DNA from: a virus
Virus record (IMG/VR): IMGVR_UViG_3300020180_000129
Coordinates: 1 to 21,633 of that record
Direction: 5' to 3' (one strand)
DNA length: 21,633 nt
Shown here: positions 12,757-21,419 of the stretch, one piece after another
How positions within the stretch are numbered: position 1 is the first letter of the stretch
Layout: every line of letters starts with the position of its first letter
Notes under the pieces: model-generated
Told to the model about the DNA's origin: nothing
What the model saw: the letters and a program-made list of their open reading frames with translations, nothing else
The model's database searches: none
Translations under genes and position numbers: made by a program

Positions 12757-15700
12757 CAAGGTTCTCTCTGTAGTCATCGTCGGAAACGAAGCGAAGTATG
12801 TCAAGGCGATCCAGTCGTCCGTCACTGCAACGAACAAGCTCGAGCAGGCCACGAAGTCTGCGTCGAACACCTCGTCCACGGTTGGGGACCAGGCCACGAA
12901 GTCACTCACGAAGGCAGCCGATTCCACTTCGCTGCTGAGTAGGGGTCTGACCGGCGTCGGGAACTTAGCGAAGGACGCCGCGGGTGCGTTCACTGGTTTC
13001 CTCGCCGCGTCTGCGGTGATCGCGTCGGTGACTCGCGTGTTCTCGGTTCTGTCGTCCGCGGTCCTCGATTTCGACCGGAACATGCGGAACGTGAACTCGT
13101 TGCTCGGCCAGTCCGACGCAGGGTTCGCGAAGATGGGGGACGCGGTCCTCGGTCTGTCCCGCGAACTCCCCCAGTCGGCGTCTGCACTCTCCGCGGGTCT
13201 GTATGACGTCGTCTCGTCCGGGTTCGAGGGTGCGGATGCTCTCTCGGTGTTGCGGGCGTCGGCTGTAGCGGCGTCTGCGGGACTGACGGACACGGCGACG
13301 TCGGGTCGTGCGATCTCGGGTGTGCTCAACGCATACGGGCTCTCAGCGGCCCATGCGGGTGAAGTGTCGGACACTCTGTTCCAGACCGTGAACCTCGGTG
13401 TCATCACGTTCGAGGAACTCGCCGGCACGATCGGTGACTTCGTCGGTACCGCTGCGGCGCTGGGTGTCCCGATCGACGATGCAGCGTCGGCACTCGCGAC
13501 GATGACTCTCTCCGGTATCTCCGCGGAGGAATCCTCCACCGCGCTGAACCGGGTCATGTTGGCGCTCATCAAGCCGACGACTCAGATGGCGGCGCTGTTC
13601 AAGTCGTGGGGTTTCGAATCCGGCACCGCGGCGGTGCAGGCTCTCGGGCTCCGCGGAGTCATGGACCGCATCCGCGAGTCGACGGGCGGGACCGCGGACT
13701 CGATGCAGGGGCTGTTCGAAGAAACCCGGGGTCTGAAGGGTGCTCTGGCGCTCGTCTCCGATGAGGGCAGGAACTACGCCCGGGTCGCGGCGGGGATGGG
13801 TGAAGCACACAAGGGTGCAGGCGCAGCCGCGAAGGTGCTCGCCGAACAGTCGAAGTCCCTGTCGTTCCAACTCGCACTCCTGAAGAACAACGCAGTCGCG
13901 GCCGGGATCGAGCTCGGCCGTGCGATCGGCCCCACGATCGCTAAGGGACTGAGCCTCATTCGCGACGTGTCCCGCGATGTCGGCGCGGCACTCGTCGCGA
14001 TGTGGAAAGGCGCGCAACCCGGTATCAAGGCCGTCGGGGATGCTCTCTCCGATGTCGGGTCGATCTTCGGAGACCTACTCGACGCGGTCGGTCCGATCGC
14101 AGGGGCGTTCGCGAAGATCGCCGCAGGGTCAGTCGTCGCGACGTTCAACGGTCTAGCGAAAGCCGTCTCCGCGACGACTGGGTTCCTGAAGGATCACTCC
14201 TATCTCGTCATCGCGGTCGGAGCGTTGTACGCAGGGCAGTTGGCGCAAGGCATCGCGGCGACTGTCGTGCAACTCGGGCGGCTAGCTGCTGCGAATGCTG
14301 CCGGGGCGATCTCCAACCTTGCCGGAACAGCCACGACGGCCGTCGGGGCGTTCCGCGCCATCCAGTCGCAGATGATCGCGACGGGCGTCGCGTCGACGGG
14401 TCTCGGTTCGGCGCTCGCCGCGGCGAAGTCGATCTTCCTAGAGTTCGCCACGGTCGGTGGAGTGGCTGGCACCGTCGCCCTCGTTGGACTGGCGGCGGCG
14501 TTCTACGCGAACTCTCAGGCGATCAAGAAAGCAAACGAGGAAGCCGGCGCGTCGATCGACCGCCTGTTCGAACGGTTCGATGAAACGAAGTCCGAGGGGA
14601 TCTTCAAGCTCTCAAAGAGTCTCGGTCGTGGCGTAGACGAGATCCTCGCGGCTGGCGACCGGGCGAAGACCGGAGGGAAGAACGTCGAGCGGGCGCTCGC
14701 GAACATCAACCCGTTCGCAGACAACTCTCTCCAACGCGACGCAGCGCAGGCCGAGAAGACGATCGCTGCGATGGAACGGGTCGGACAGGCCCGGTTCAAC
14801 CTGGAGAAGAACCTCCGCACGGTCGCGAAGGGTACGGGCATCAAGGGGTTCTTCGAACCCATCATCGACGAGATCGACGCGACTGGTCGGATCATCGGAT
14901 CGAAGCTGGCTCCCACCGCGAAGGTCTTTGAGCAGTTCGCACGCACGCTGGGAGAAGACCTCACGAAGTCGGGACCGAAGGCACGCGAAGCCGCGATCCG
15001 CGTCGGTGAGGCTCTCGACGTTCTCGGTAAGCAGGCCGGCTACACGAAGGACCAACTGAATCAAGGGTTCTTCGACCCGGAGACCCTCACTGCCGAGGCA
15101 GCGGCCGCGAAGGCGTTCTCTGACTCTGTGTCGAAATCGTTCTCGGACGTCGGGGACATCCTCGCGTTCGACTTCGGTGACAACCTGAACGGCGCGTCGA
15201 TCATCCAGTTCTACACGGACACGATTGCCGCGACCGACGAGTTCACCGCGAACATCGCGAAGGCATACGAGCTCGGACTTGATCCGGGGCTCATCTCCCG
15301 TTTGCTGGTCGCGGGCCCGAAGGAAGCGGGCGAACTCCTGAAGACCCTCGTTAGCGAACAGGGCGCAGGGTTCATCGAGCAGGTGAACAACTTCGAGTCG
15401 GCGATCCGTCAGCAGTCGCAGGTCGCGACGGAGATCGCACGGCTTCAACAACGCGCACTCCTTCCTGAGAACACTGACACGATCGCTTCGTTCCTTCCGA
15501 ACGCGATTCGCATCGCGGGCGAGAAGGCCAAGCAGGGCGCGGCGTCGTCGGTGGAGTCGATCGCCGCGGCGCTCAAACTCACGCCGTCGCAGGTAGCGGA
15601 GATCGCGGGGTCGTACAACATCGACCTCCCGGGCGGTCCGAGGACCACCGTCAACGTCGACACTCTCGTCGCCGAGGTGAAGATCAAGGATCTCAAAGCG

Positions 15701-16399
15701 GCGCTGGCGGTGATCCCCCCGGAGGTCACGACCACCCCGAAGATCGACGATCCCGAAGCCGTGAAGACCTGGTGGAACGACCTGAAGGAACGGCTACTGC
15801 TCATCCCTGGTATTCGGGAGACGGTGGCGAAGATCGACGACCCCCAGCAGGCGCTCGTGTTCTGGCAGGCACTCCAGGCGAAGGTGACGGGCGTTCCGCA
15901 GAACTGGCAGACCACCTACCGGGTGAATGCCGACACGTCTGCGTTCGATGCTGCTATCGAACGGATCCGCCGCACCGCTGGAGAAGTGGTCTCGGTCCCT
16001 GTCGTCGGGTCGGGGAACCTTCGCCGCAACGCTGAAGGGAACATCCTCGACGGGCGAGGCAACGTCCGACGCTTCGCTGACGGTGGTCACTACGCCCAGA
16101 TCGACCGGTCCCGAGTCACGCGCATCTGGGCGGAACCCGAAACCGGTGGAGAGGCGTACATCCCTCTCGCGAAGTCGAAGCGTGCAAGGTCCGCACGAAT
16201 CCTGATGGCCGTGGCCGACGAGTTCGGGATGAGCTTCGCGAACGGTGGGATCACCGGCCGCAGGGTGCAGGCCAGTTCGATGAGTTCAAACACCCAGAAC
16301 GTCACGAACGTGAACGCCACAGTCATCGACCGTAAGGGTGACGGGGTACAGACCCTCGTCGACGAGTTCGCGTGGCTTCGTGTGACTGGGCGAATCTGA
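12749..16399 (+). CDS. Tape measure protein
   Basis: This 1216-residue protein sets tail length and probably travels into the host envelope at infection. The start is GTG 12749, with GAGGGG at 12736-12741. The N-terminal TP901-type core spans about residues 105-300 (FDRNMRNVNSLLG, LPQSASALSAGLYDVVSSGF, GITFEELAGT-like segment, LSGISAEESSTALNRVM). Hydrophobic segments lie at about 77-105, 484-510 and 569-588, likely membrane-active. Long helical regions with many Ala, Lys and Glu fill the middle. Residues 966-1085 hold four roughly 30-residue repeats. The C-terminus has ADGG and RIWAEPETGGEAYIPLAKSKRARS, typical of actinophage tape measures. I see no peptidase or lysozyme motif. By the rule of about 0.15 nm per residue, the tail would be near 180 nm (inference). 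Confidence 0.96.
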   Translation: MADKVLSVVIVGNEAKYVKAIQSSVTATNKLEQATKSASNTSSTVGDQATKSLTKAADSTSLLSRGLTGVGNLAKDAAGAFTGFLAASAVIASVTRVFSVLSSAVLDFDRNMRNVNSLLGQSDAGFAKMGDAVLGLSRELPQSASALSAGLYDVVSSGFEGADALSVLRASAVAASAGLTDTATSGRAISGVLNAYGLSAAHAGEVSDTLFQTVNLGVITFEELAGTIGDFVGTAAALGVPIDDAASALATMTLSGISAEESSTALNRVMLALIKPTTQMAALFKSWGFESGTAAVQALGLRGVMDRIRESTGGTADSMQGLFEETRGLKGALALVSDEGRNYARVAAGMGEAHKGAGAAAKVLAEQSKSLSFQLALLKNNAVAAGIELGRAIGPTIAKGLSLIRDVSRDVGAALVAMWKGAQPGIKAVGDALSDVGSIFGDLLDAVGPIAGAFAKIAAGSVVATFNGLAKAVSATTGFLKDHSYLVIAVGALYAGQLAQGIAATVVQLGRLAAANAAGAISNLAGTATTAVGAFRAIQSQMIATGVASTGLGSALAAAKSIFLEFATVGGVAGTVALVGLAAAFYANSQAIKKANEEAGASIDRLFERFDETKSEGIFKLSKSLGRGVDEILAAGDRAKTGGKNVERALANINPFADNSLQRDAAQAEKTIAAMERVGQARFNLEKNLRTVAKGTGIKGFFEPIIDEIDATGRIIGSKLAPTAKVFEQFARTLGEDLTKSGPKAREAAIRVGEALDVLGKQAGYTKDQLNQGFFDPETLTAEAAAAKAFSDSVSKSFSDVGDILAFDFGDNLNGASIIQFYTDTIAATDEFTANIAKAYELGLDPGLISRLLVAGPKEAGELLKTLVSEQGAGFIEQVNNFESAIRQQSQVATEIARLQQRALLPENTDTIASFLPNAIRIAGEKAKQGAASSVESIAAALKLTPSQVAEIAGSYNIDLPGGPRTTVNVDTLVAEVKIKDLKAALAVIPPEVTTTPKIDDPEAVKTWWNDLKERLLLIPGIRETVAKIDDPQQALVFWQALQAKVTGVPQNWQTTYRVNADTSAFDAAIERIRRTAGEVVSVPVVGSGNLRRNAEGNILDGRGNVRRFADGGHYAQIDRSRVTRIWAEPETGGEAYIPLAKSKRARSARILMAVADEFGMSFANGGITGRRVQASSMSSNTQNVTNVNATVIDRKGDGVQTLVDEFAWLRVTGRI
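15644..16003 (+). repeat. Four 30-residue tandem repeats in tape measure protein
   Basis: Repeat units begin at residues 966, 995, 1025 and 1055 of the tape measure (TTVNVDT, TTPKIDD, TVAKIDD, TTYRVNAD). Each runs through an amphipathic helix to an (I/V)P or VP end. The spacing of 29, 30 and 30 residues is regular. Units two and three share KIDDP, aromatic WW/FW and a final IP/VP. The DNA copies are diverged, so this is an old protein-level repeat. Confidence 0.75.
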
Positions 16400-17274
16400 T
16401 GGACTTCCGTGTCTGGCAACTGGAGCTCCGCGGCGAACGCTTCGGTGACGAGCAGCCCATCCACTTCGACAAGGACGGTCCCCTCTACGCCGGCTGGGAT
16501 GCCCCGACGTCCAACATCACGGCACGAGTAAACGGTAATGGGTCGTCGATGTCGGGTGCATCGCGAGTCGCGACGAAGACCCTCACGTTTCCGCTTGCGG
16601 TGCATGTCGACGGTGAAGAAGAAGCGCAGGTGTGGTTGGAACGATTCGCGGCGGCGTGGGCTCCCGTCGATGACGGGCCAATCGAGCTGACGTTCCGTAC
16701 CCCGGTTCGGACGTACACCGTCACCGGGCTGCCGGGCCGGTGGTCGCAGGTCAACGATTTCGCTATCCGGTACGGGTACGTGAAAGTCGTTGCGGAGTTC
16801 GAACTGACCGACGTTCTGTTCTACGACGCGAACGTGAACGTCGATGTGATTGGCGTGGAACGCGTCGCGGGTGGTCTGTCGTGGCCGGTTGTGTGGCCGA
16901 TGACGTTCGGTTCGATCAGCCCCGGGTCGCTTGTGGTCACGAATGAAGGGAACCGGTCGACGGGGCTGATACTGCTGCTGGGGGCATCGACGGATGTGGT
17001 GGCTCCACAGTTCGGAGTGCTCCCGTCGGGTGAAGTGTTGTCGTTCCCAACATTGACGATCAGCGCGGGGCAGTGGTTGTACGTCGACACCGCGAAACGC
17101 ATCGCGCGCATCCAGTCCGGTTCTTCGGACACGTCGGGCACGTCGGTGACGCATCTCATCAACTACTCGGCGTCGACGTGGCCGCTCCTTCCCATTGGGA
17201 CGCACCTCGTCGTCCTGAGTGCGATTGGTGACGGTGTCGGTTTGGTGGGGTGGAGGTCCGCATGGCTGATCTGA
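16399..17274 (+). CDS. Distal tail (Dit-like) minor tail protein
   Basis: This 291-residue protein starts at ATG 16399, sharing one base with the tape measure stop. Its position immediately after the tape measure and its two-part build suggest the distal tail ring at the tail tip. The first part (about 1-145) has MDFRVWQLELRGERFGDE, then TKTLTFPLAVHVDGEEEAQVWLERF and GYVKVVAEFELTDVLFYD. These match the N-terminal belt-forming domain that other siphovirus tail proteins share. The second part (about 150-291) is a beta-sandwich-like stretch with GSLVVTNEGNRSTGLILLLG and SAGQWLYVDTAKRIARI, similar to the galectin-like part of Dit proteins. The function is assigned by order and fold impression, not by a catalytic motif. 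Confidence 0.78.
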   Translation: MDFRVWQLELRGERFGDEQPIHFDKDGPLYAGWDAPTSNITARVNGNGSSMSGASRVATKTLTFPLAVHVDGEEEAQVWLERFAAAWAPVDDGPIELTFRTPVRTYTVTGLPGRWSQVNDFAIRYGYVKVVAEFELTDVLFYDANVNVDVIGVERVAGGLSWPVVWPMTFGSISPGSLVVTNEGNRSTGLILLLGASTDVVAPQFGVLPSGEVLSFPTLTISAGQWLYVDTAKRIARIQSGSSDTSGTSVTHLINYSASTWPLLPIGTHLVVLSAIGDGVGLVGWRSAWLI

Positions 17275-17284
17275 GGAGCAAATA

Positions 17285-18193
17285 GTGGCAATCGACCAGT
17301 CGTTCATCGGGGCACTCTCGGTGACTCAAGCGCGAGACTTCCGTCGGCACTGGTACGCGATGGGCATCACTGCTGGGGTCACGAACATTTTCTCGCTAGC
17401 CGTCTCTCAGCGTGGGTCGGGCGCAAACATGAGCGTCGACGTCTCGGCGGGTACCGCAGTCATCTTGGGCACTGAAACAAACCTGGCGCTCGACATGATG
17501 CCGTTCCGTTCGGACGCCACACAGAACGTACCGATCTCGACAGCGAACCCTTCGAACCCGCGTATCGACGTCATCGTCGCGAGGTGGCAGGACGTCGAAG
17601 GTTCTGGGGCGACGAACTCGAAAACGATCGCCGTGGTGATCGGCACCCCCGCGGCATCTCCTGCGGTGCCGGCGCTCCCTGCGAACTCGATCCCTCTTGC
17701 TCAGGTTCGGGTGAACGCGGCTGCGACGTCGATCGTGAACGCGAACATCACGGACCGCCGGTTCGTCTCCATGATGCCCGGCGCGTTGGTTGGCGGTTTG
17801 ACCATCACTGGTTCATCGACCGCCCTCGGTGGGCTACATGACGTGGCCGGCGCAGCGATGACGTTCTACATGCCCACCCTCACCCTCGGTCGGTTCGTTC
17901 ACGTCAAGCTGGACGTTCCGTACGTCATCACCGCGACCGGCCCCGCGTCGCATGATGCAGTCGACATCACACTCTGCGACTCGTCGAACAACATCCTCGG
18001 TTTGCGTCGCATCATCAGTCACGGATTCCTCGGCGGCGGCTACAACGATGGTTGCACCGTCGAGGCATGGATCGCGAACGCGACGCTCCCTGCGGGGTTG
18101 CAGACGGTGAAAGCCCGGGTCTACTGCCCGACCGCATCGACAGGGCTCGGTGGCTTCACCGGTCGTTTGCACCTCACGGCCGTCTATCACTGA
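17285..18193 (+). CDS. Minor tail protein, upper-baseplate-like
   Basis: This 302-residue protein starts at GTG 17285 with GAGGAG at 17273-17278 (six-base spacing). The N-terminal half resembles a widespread phage tail and baseplate protein type. It has MSVDVSAGTAVILG, the NPRIDVIVARWQDVEG motif (about 81-96), VVIGTPAASPAVPALPANSI and PLAQVRVNAAATSI...ITDRR. Residues from about 165 onward form a separate beta-rich domain (FVHVKLDVPYVITATG, CTVEAWIANATLPAG, LGGFTGRLHLTAVYH), plausibly a jelly-roll that binds sugar or protein. It lies between the distal tail gene and the hub gene. Receptor binding is possible but not proven; no enzyme motif is visible. Confidence 0.75.
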   Translation: MAIDQSFIGALSVTQARDFRRHWYAMGITAGVTNIFSLAVSQRGSGANMSVDVSAGTAVILGTETNLALDMMPFRSDATQNVPISTANPSNPRIDVIVARWQDVEGSGATNSKTIAVVIGTPAASPAVPALPANSIPLAQVRVNAAATSIVNANITDRRFVSMMPGALVGGLTITGSSTALGGLHDVAGAAMTFYMPTLTLGRFVHVKLDVPYVITATGPASHDAVDITLCDSSNNILGLRRIISHGFLGGGYNDGCTVEAWIANATLPAGLQTVKARVYCPTASTGLGGFTGRLHLTAVYH

Positions 18194-19329
18194 TGCCGGT
18201 CACGGTCTTCGTCGAAGACACCGCATCCGGGTTCCTGCGGCAGATCGAGCATTCCTCCGTCACGTTCGGTCAGACCATCAACGACTCCACCCCGTTCTCG
18301 ATCAGCGTCCCGATCGGTTCGGAGGCCGACACGCTCCTCCTCGTGAACCGCAGCATCGTCCACGTCGACCGCAACGGGCAGATTCTCTACTCCGGCCTCC
18401 TTCGTGCGCGGCGAGACAGTTCCGCGACAGTGCTCGAAGCGGCCGGCGGGGATCTCATTTCCTACGTCCGAAACGACTGCCGGCTTCGCACCACCCAGGA
18501 TTTCTCGGCCGGGTATGAGCAGTTCGAGATCGTCGCGAGTGTCCTCGGTATCGCCGCAGCGGACGGCGGGATCCTAGGACTGCAACTCCGTCGCAATCCC
18601 CTCAACTCGGGGACGCTTCGTACGACCGCGTACTTCGCGCACGAACGCAAGCCGGTCGGGGAGGTACTCACCGACCTCGCGGAAGCGCAGAACGGATTCG
18701 AGTTCGTTCAGACCTCCACATGGTCCGGGACCACGGTCTCCCGATTCATCGACGTTTGGTCCCCGCGAGTCGGTCAAGTCCTAACCCAAACATGGGACGA
18801 AGGCGCGGAACCCGGTCACTTCGCTGACGGTGGTCAAATAGCAGTCGAGGTTCGTCGCACCATCGACGGGTCACGGCACGCGACACGCCAGGACGTGATC
18901 GGTGCGGAACCCGGGGCGTCAAAAGTGATTGGCGTGGCTGTCTCCACGGGTACCGGCTACCCACGCTTCGATCGTGTGCTGTCCCGTACCGACATCCCGT
19001 ACTTGGCGTTCCTGAACGCGCTCGCTGCGGGGGAACTCGCACGCAACGACAAGCCTGCCGAAACCCTCCAGGCGACCATCTTCGACACGGACTCGCTCGG
19101 CTCATGGAACGTCGGCGATCAGGTGTTCATCGTTTCTGCACGGTTGAACATCACCGCGTACTACCGCGTGATCTCTTGGTCCGCGTCTGATTCGGCGAAC
19201 GGTTTCACCCTCACCGCCGAGCTGGCTTTAGGGCTGCCGTTGGGGAAGCCGGTCCGGTCACCGCAGGCGCAACTCGTCGCGGATGACCGAGAGGTCATCC
19301 GCCGGCTGGCGAAGCAGGAAGGCATCTAG
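18193..19329 (+). CDS. Tail hub protein (gp27/ReqiPepy6 gp37-like)
   Basis: This 378-residue protein begins at ATG 18193, sharing one base with the previous stop. It opens with MPVTVFVEDTASGFLRQI and ISVPIGSEADTLLLVNRSIVHV, and continues with GQILYSGLLRARRDSSATVLEAAGGDLISYV. This is the pattern of the phage hub family that includes Siphovirus ReqiPepy6 gp37-like proteins (baseplate hub, gp27 fold). The C-terminal part has TLQATIFDTDSLGSWNVGDQVFIV and YRVISWSASDSANGFTLTAELALG, the usual closing domain. It probably forms the ring or cone through which the tape measure and DNA exit. No endopeptidase motif is seen, so a separate lysin-like tip activity is not evident. Confidence 0.82.
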   Translation: MPVTVFVEDTASGFLRQIEHSSVTFGQTINDSTPFSISVPIGSEADTLLLVNRSIVHVDRNGQILYSGLLRARRDSSATVLEAAGGDLISYVRNDCRLRTTQDFSAGYEQFEIVASVLGIAAADGGILGLQLRRNPLNSGTLRTTAYFAHERKPVGEVLTDLAEAQNGFEFVQTSTWSGTTVSRFIDVWSPRVGQVLTQTWDEGAEPGHFADGGQIAVEVRRTIDGSRHATRQDVIGAEPGASKVIGVAVSTGTGYPRFDRVLSRTDIPYLAFLNALAAGELARNDKPAETLQATIFDTDSLGSWNVGDQVFIVSARLNITAYYRVISWSASDSANGFTLTAELALGLPLGKPVRSPQAQLVADDREVIRRLAKQEGI

Positions 19330-20727
19330 ATGCCCGGCACGATTGTCGACACTGTCGTCAACGCTCTCGGCAACACTGCCGCGACGTTCGACCCAGATCA
19401 GCCACGAGGCCGACTCACGGGGCTTCTGTCCCTCGATCCCGTGCGGACCTATTACGCAGCGGATCAGGTCGGGTTCACTCCAACCGAGTTCGACATCAAC
19501 CAGGCGACCGGCGCGTTCACGATCACTGTCCCCGCGAACTCGGAGCTGAACCCACCGACGTCTGCGTACGTGTTGCAGGTGTTGCGGAACGGGAAGCTGC
19601 TGTTCACTACCCCGCGTTTCGTGGTCCCTCCCGGTTCGGTGTCGGATCTCGGAACGCTCGTCGTTCTCACTGGTGAGGAGCTCGACTTGGCAACGAAAAC
19701 CACGTTCAGCGATGAGAGCTACGAAGCGGTCCCTACCGACCGGTACATCGCGCAGGTTGGCACGATGACCGACACGCGAGTCGTGACGTTGCCGCTAGCG
19801 ACGTCGGTTCCTGCGGGCGCGGAGATCGTGATAGCGGACGAGTCGGGAAGTGTGGGTCCGTACACGGGAACCGCCGCCCATGAGATCGTGATCGTCGGGG
19901 ATGGCACCGATGTCGTGAAGAACGCCTACTTCCCTGCGGCGGACTCGGATCGAATCACCCAGGCGTACGACTCGCGACGGTTGCGGTCGAACAACGTCAA
20001 CGGTTGGATCGTCACTGAGCACGGCTCACGCCGTCCGGTTCTGTGGTACTCGCGGACCCGTGACCTCGCGATTCCTTCCGGGGTGTGGATCCCCCATGCG
20101 TGGAACCGCAACTACTTAGACAACACAGACGACTACCAGAACCTTGCCGCAACGACTACCACCATCGCGGCAGGGTCGAACGGGGCGGTCCTCCCGCAGG
20201 GCACGATCAACGTCGCATCCACGGCGTTGTTCAAGACGTCGGGGTGGATTGAGGTGCGTACCGTCGACGACAGCCCCGGTCCGGGTCTCGGGACGGTCGC
20301 GCGTTACACCGGCAAGACCGCCACGTCGTTCACGGGTTGCAACACGGCACCGTGGGTAGGGATCTCGACGGGCACTATGGCTACCGGCATGCTCGTCGAG
20401 CAGGCGTACGTCGGAATCGAGAACGCTGCGTCGTACTTGTATTTTACGGTGTTCGGCGCGTCGTTCTCTGCAAACGCGACCGGGTATCGCGCGATCCGGT
20501 TCGCTGCCGACTTCTTTGGCGGCGTCGCGTCGTTCGCGGACGGGCAGGATGTCCCTGCGCTCAACATCGCGAATCAGCACCTTCAGGTCACTATGCAACC
20601 CGCCGCCGGTACGGGCACCGCCCCCCAGTATTTGCAAGTGTTCCAGAACTCCGGGACTGTGCTCCGGTCCACCGTTGATGGTCTGACCACTCCGATCATC
20701 ATGCAAGGCCACCTGAGCGCGTTCTGA
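19330..20727 (+). CDS. Modular tail-fibre / minor tail protein
   Basis: This 465-residue protein begins at ATG 19330, directly after the upstream TAG, with AGGAAGG at 19316-19322. The layout has four parts. Residues 1-115 are an N-terminal domain paralogous to that of the next gene (MPGTIVDTVVNALG, TGAFTITVPAN). Around 148-190 is a 'TLPLATSVPAGAEIVIADESGS' type strand module (quoted in two parts: TLPLATSVPAGAE and IVIADESGS), also found in the next two genes. Residues 291-358 hold a GTINVASTALFKTSGWIEV ... YTGKTATSFTGCN ... GTMATG ... VEQ module common in actinophage tails. The rest is beta-rich. It probably attaches to the hub through the N-terminal domain and contacts the host with the rest. 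Confidence 0.78.
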   Translation: MPGTIVDTVVNALGNTAATFDPDQPRGRLTGLLSLDPVRTYYAADQVGFTPTEFDINQATGAFTITVPANSELNPPTSAYVLQVLRNGKLLFTTPRFVVPPGSVSDLGTLVVLTGEELDLATKTTFSDESYEAVPTDRYIAQVGTMTDTRVVTLPLATSVPAGAEIVIADESGSVGPYTGTAAHEIVIVGDGTDVVKNAYFPAADSDRITQAYDSRRLRSNNVNGWIVTEHGSRRPVLWYSRTRDLAIPSGVWIPHAWNRNYLDNTDDYQNLAATTTTIAAGSNGAVLPQGTINVASTALFKTSGWIEVRTVDDSPGPGLGTVARYTGKTATSFTGCNTAPWVGISTGTMATGMLVEQAYVGIENAASYLYFTVFGASFSANATGYRAIRFAADFFGGVASFADGQDVPALNIANQHLQVTMQPAAGTGTAPQYLQVFQNSGTVLRSTVDGLTTPIIMQGHLSAF

Positions 20728-21419
20728 TGGCCGGGACAATCGTCGACAATGCCGTCAACGTCCTCGGGGCGTCAGCAGCGTTTTACCGGTCCGACGAACC
20801 AGCTCGAGGTCTGACCGTCGAGTTCGCGCTGAGTCCCGACGTCGCCTACTACGGGGACGGCACCATCGGGCACCGTCCCGCGTTGGTGGTACCCAACCAG
20901 TCGACCGGCGCGTTCTCTGTGTCGCTTCCAGCGAACGCCACGGTTCGTCCTAGCGGCTCTAAATACATCGCGACGATCATCCGGCACGGCAAGCGTCTCG
21001 TCTCCACTGACGGGTTCGTGGTGCTCGAGGGTGAGACGCATTCGATCGGTGATCTCGTCACGATCACCGGTTCGCTTCCCGGCCCCGAAGGCCCTCCTGG
21101 CCCTGTCGACCGGTTGCTGGTGTCGGTGTCGAACACGAACTACACGATCCCAGCGAACGTCGGGTTCGTGCGTTCGATCACGAACCTCACTGCGGCACGT
21201 ACGTTTACGCTGCCTCGAGCGAACCTCGTCCAGCCGGGCGACTCGGTCCTCGTCTGGGATCAGCACGGCTCCGCAGGGACGTTCTCGATCAGCGTCACCT
21301 GCAACGCCGCGGACACGATCCCGAATGGTCTGTTCCTCTCGATCCGTGCAATCGACACCGCGTACGGGTGGGAGGAATACATCTCTGACGGTGTGAGCAA
21401 GTGGTTCGGGATCTCCTGA
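20727..21419 (+). CDS. Modular tail-fibre protein with short collagen-like linker
   Basis: This 230-residue protein shares one base with the upstream stop (TGATG). Residues 1-115 align without gaps to the start of the upstream fibre protein, with about 40% identity by hand count (MAGTIVDNAVNVLG, TGAFSVSLPAN, GKRL, FVV). A short Gly-Pro-rich linker follows (GPEGPPGPV, about 118-126). Then comes a strand module with SVSNTNYTIPANVG, TFTLPRANLVQPGDSVLVWDQ and HGSAGT, also present in the next gene. The tail of the protein ends GWEEYISDGVSKWFGIS. It is probably a short fibre with the same attachment domain as the preceding protein; no enzymatic motif is seen. Confidence 0.78.
   Translation: MAGTIVDNAVNVLGASAAFYRSDEPARGLTVEFALSPDVAYYGDGTIGHRPALVVPNQSTGAFSVSLPANATVRPSGSKYIATIIRHGKRLVSTDGFVVLEGETHSIGDLVTITGSLPGPEGPPGPVDRLLVSVSNTNYTIPANVGFVRSITNLTAARTFTLPRANLVQPGDSVLVWDQHGSAGTFSISVTCNAADTIPNGLFLSIRAIDTAYGWEEYISDGVSKWFGIS
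21252..21280 (+). repeat. 29-base direct repeat, copy 1
   Basis: This copy, at the end of the VWDQHGSAGT cassette of the second fibre gene, matches 21563-21591 at 28 of 29 bases. It is the first of two direct copies about 300 bases apart, in consecutive genes. Confidence 0.8.

Noticed and set aside
12487-13572. 361-residue open frame on the minus strand across the chaperone and tape measure genes
   Set aside because: The plus strand here encodes the frameshift product and the tape measure core, both well supported; the minus frame is Ser/Ala/Thr-rich without domain features.
14002-14583. 193-residue plus-strand frame inside the tape measure gene
   Set aside because: Arg-rich shadow with no start signal and no motif.
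16090-17307. 405-residue open frame on the minus strand
   Set aside because: Antisense to the tape measure end and the distal tail gene; Arg-rich composition and no motif.
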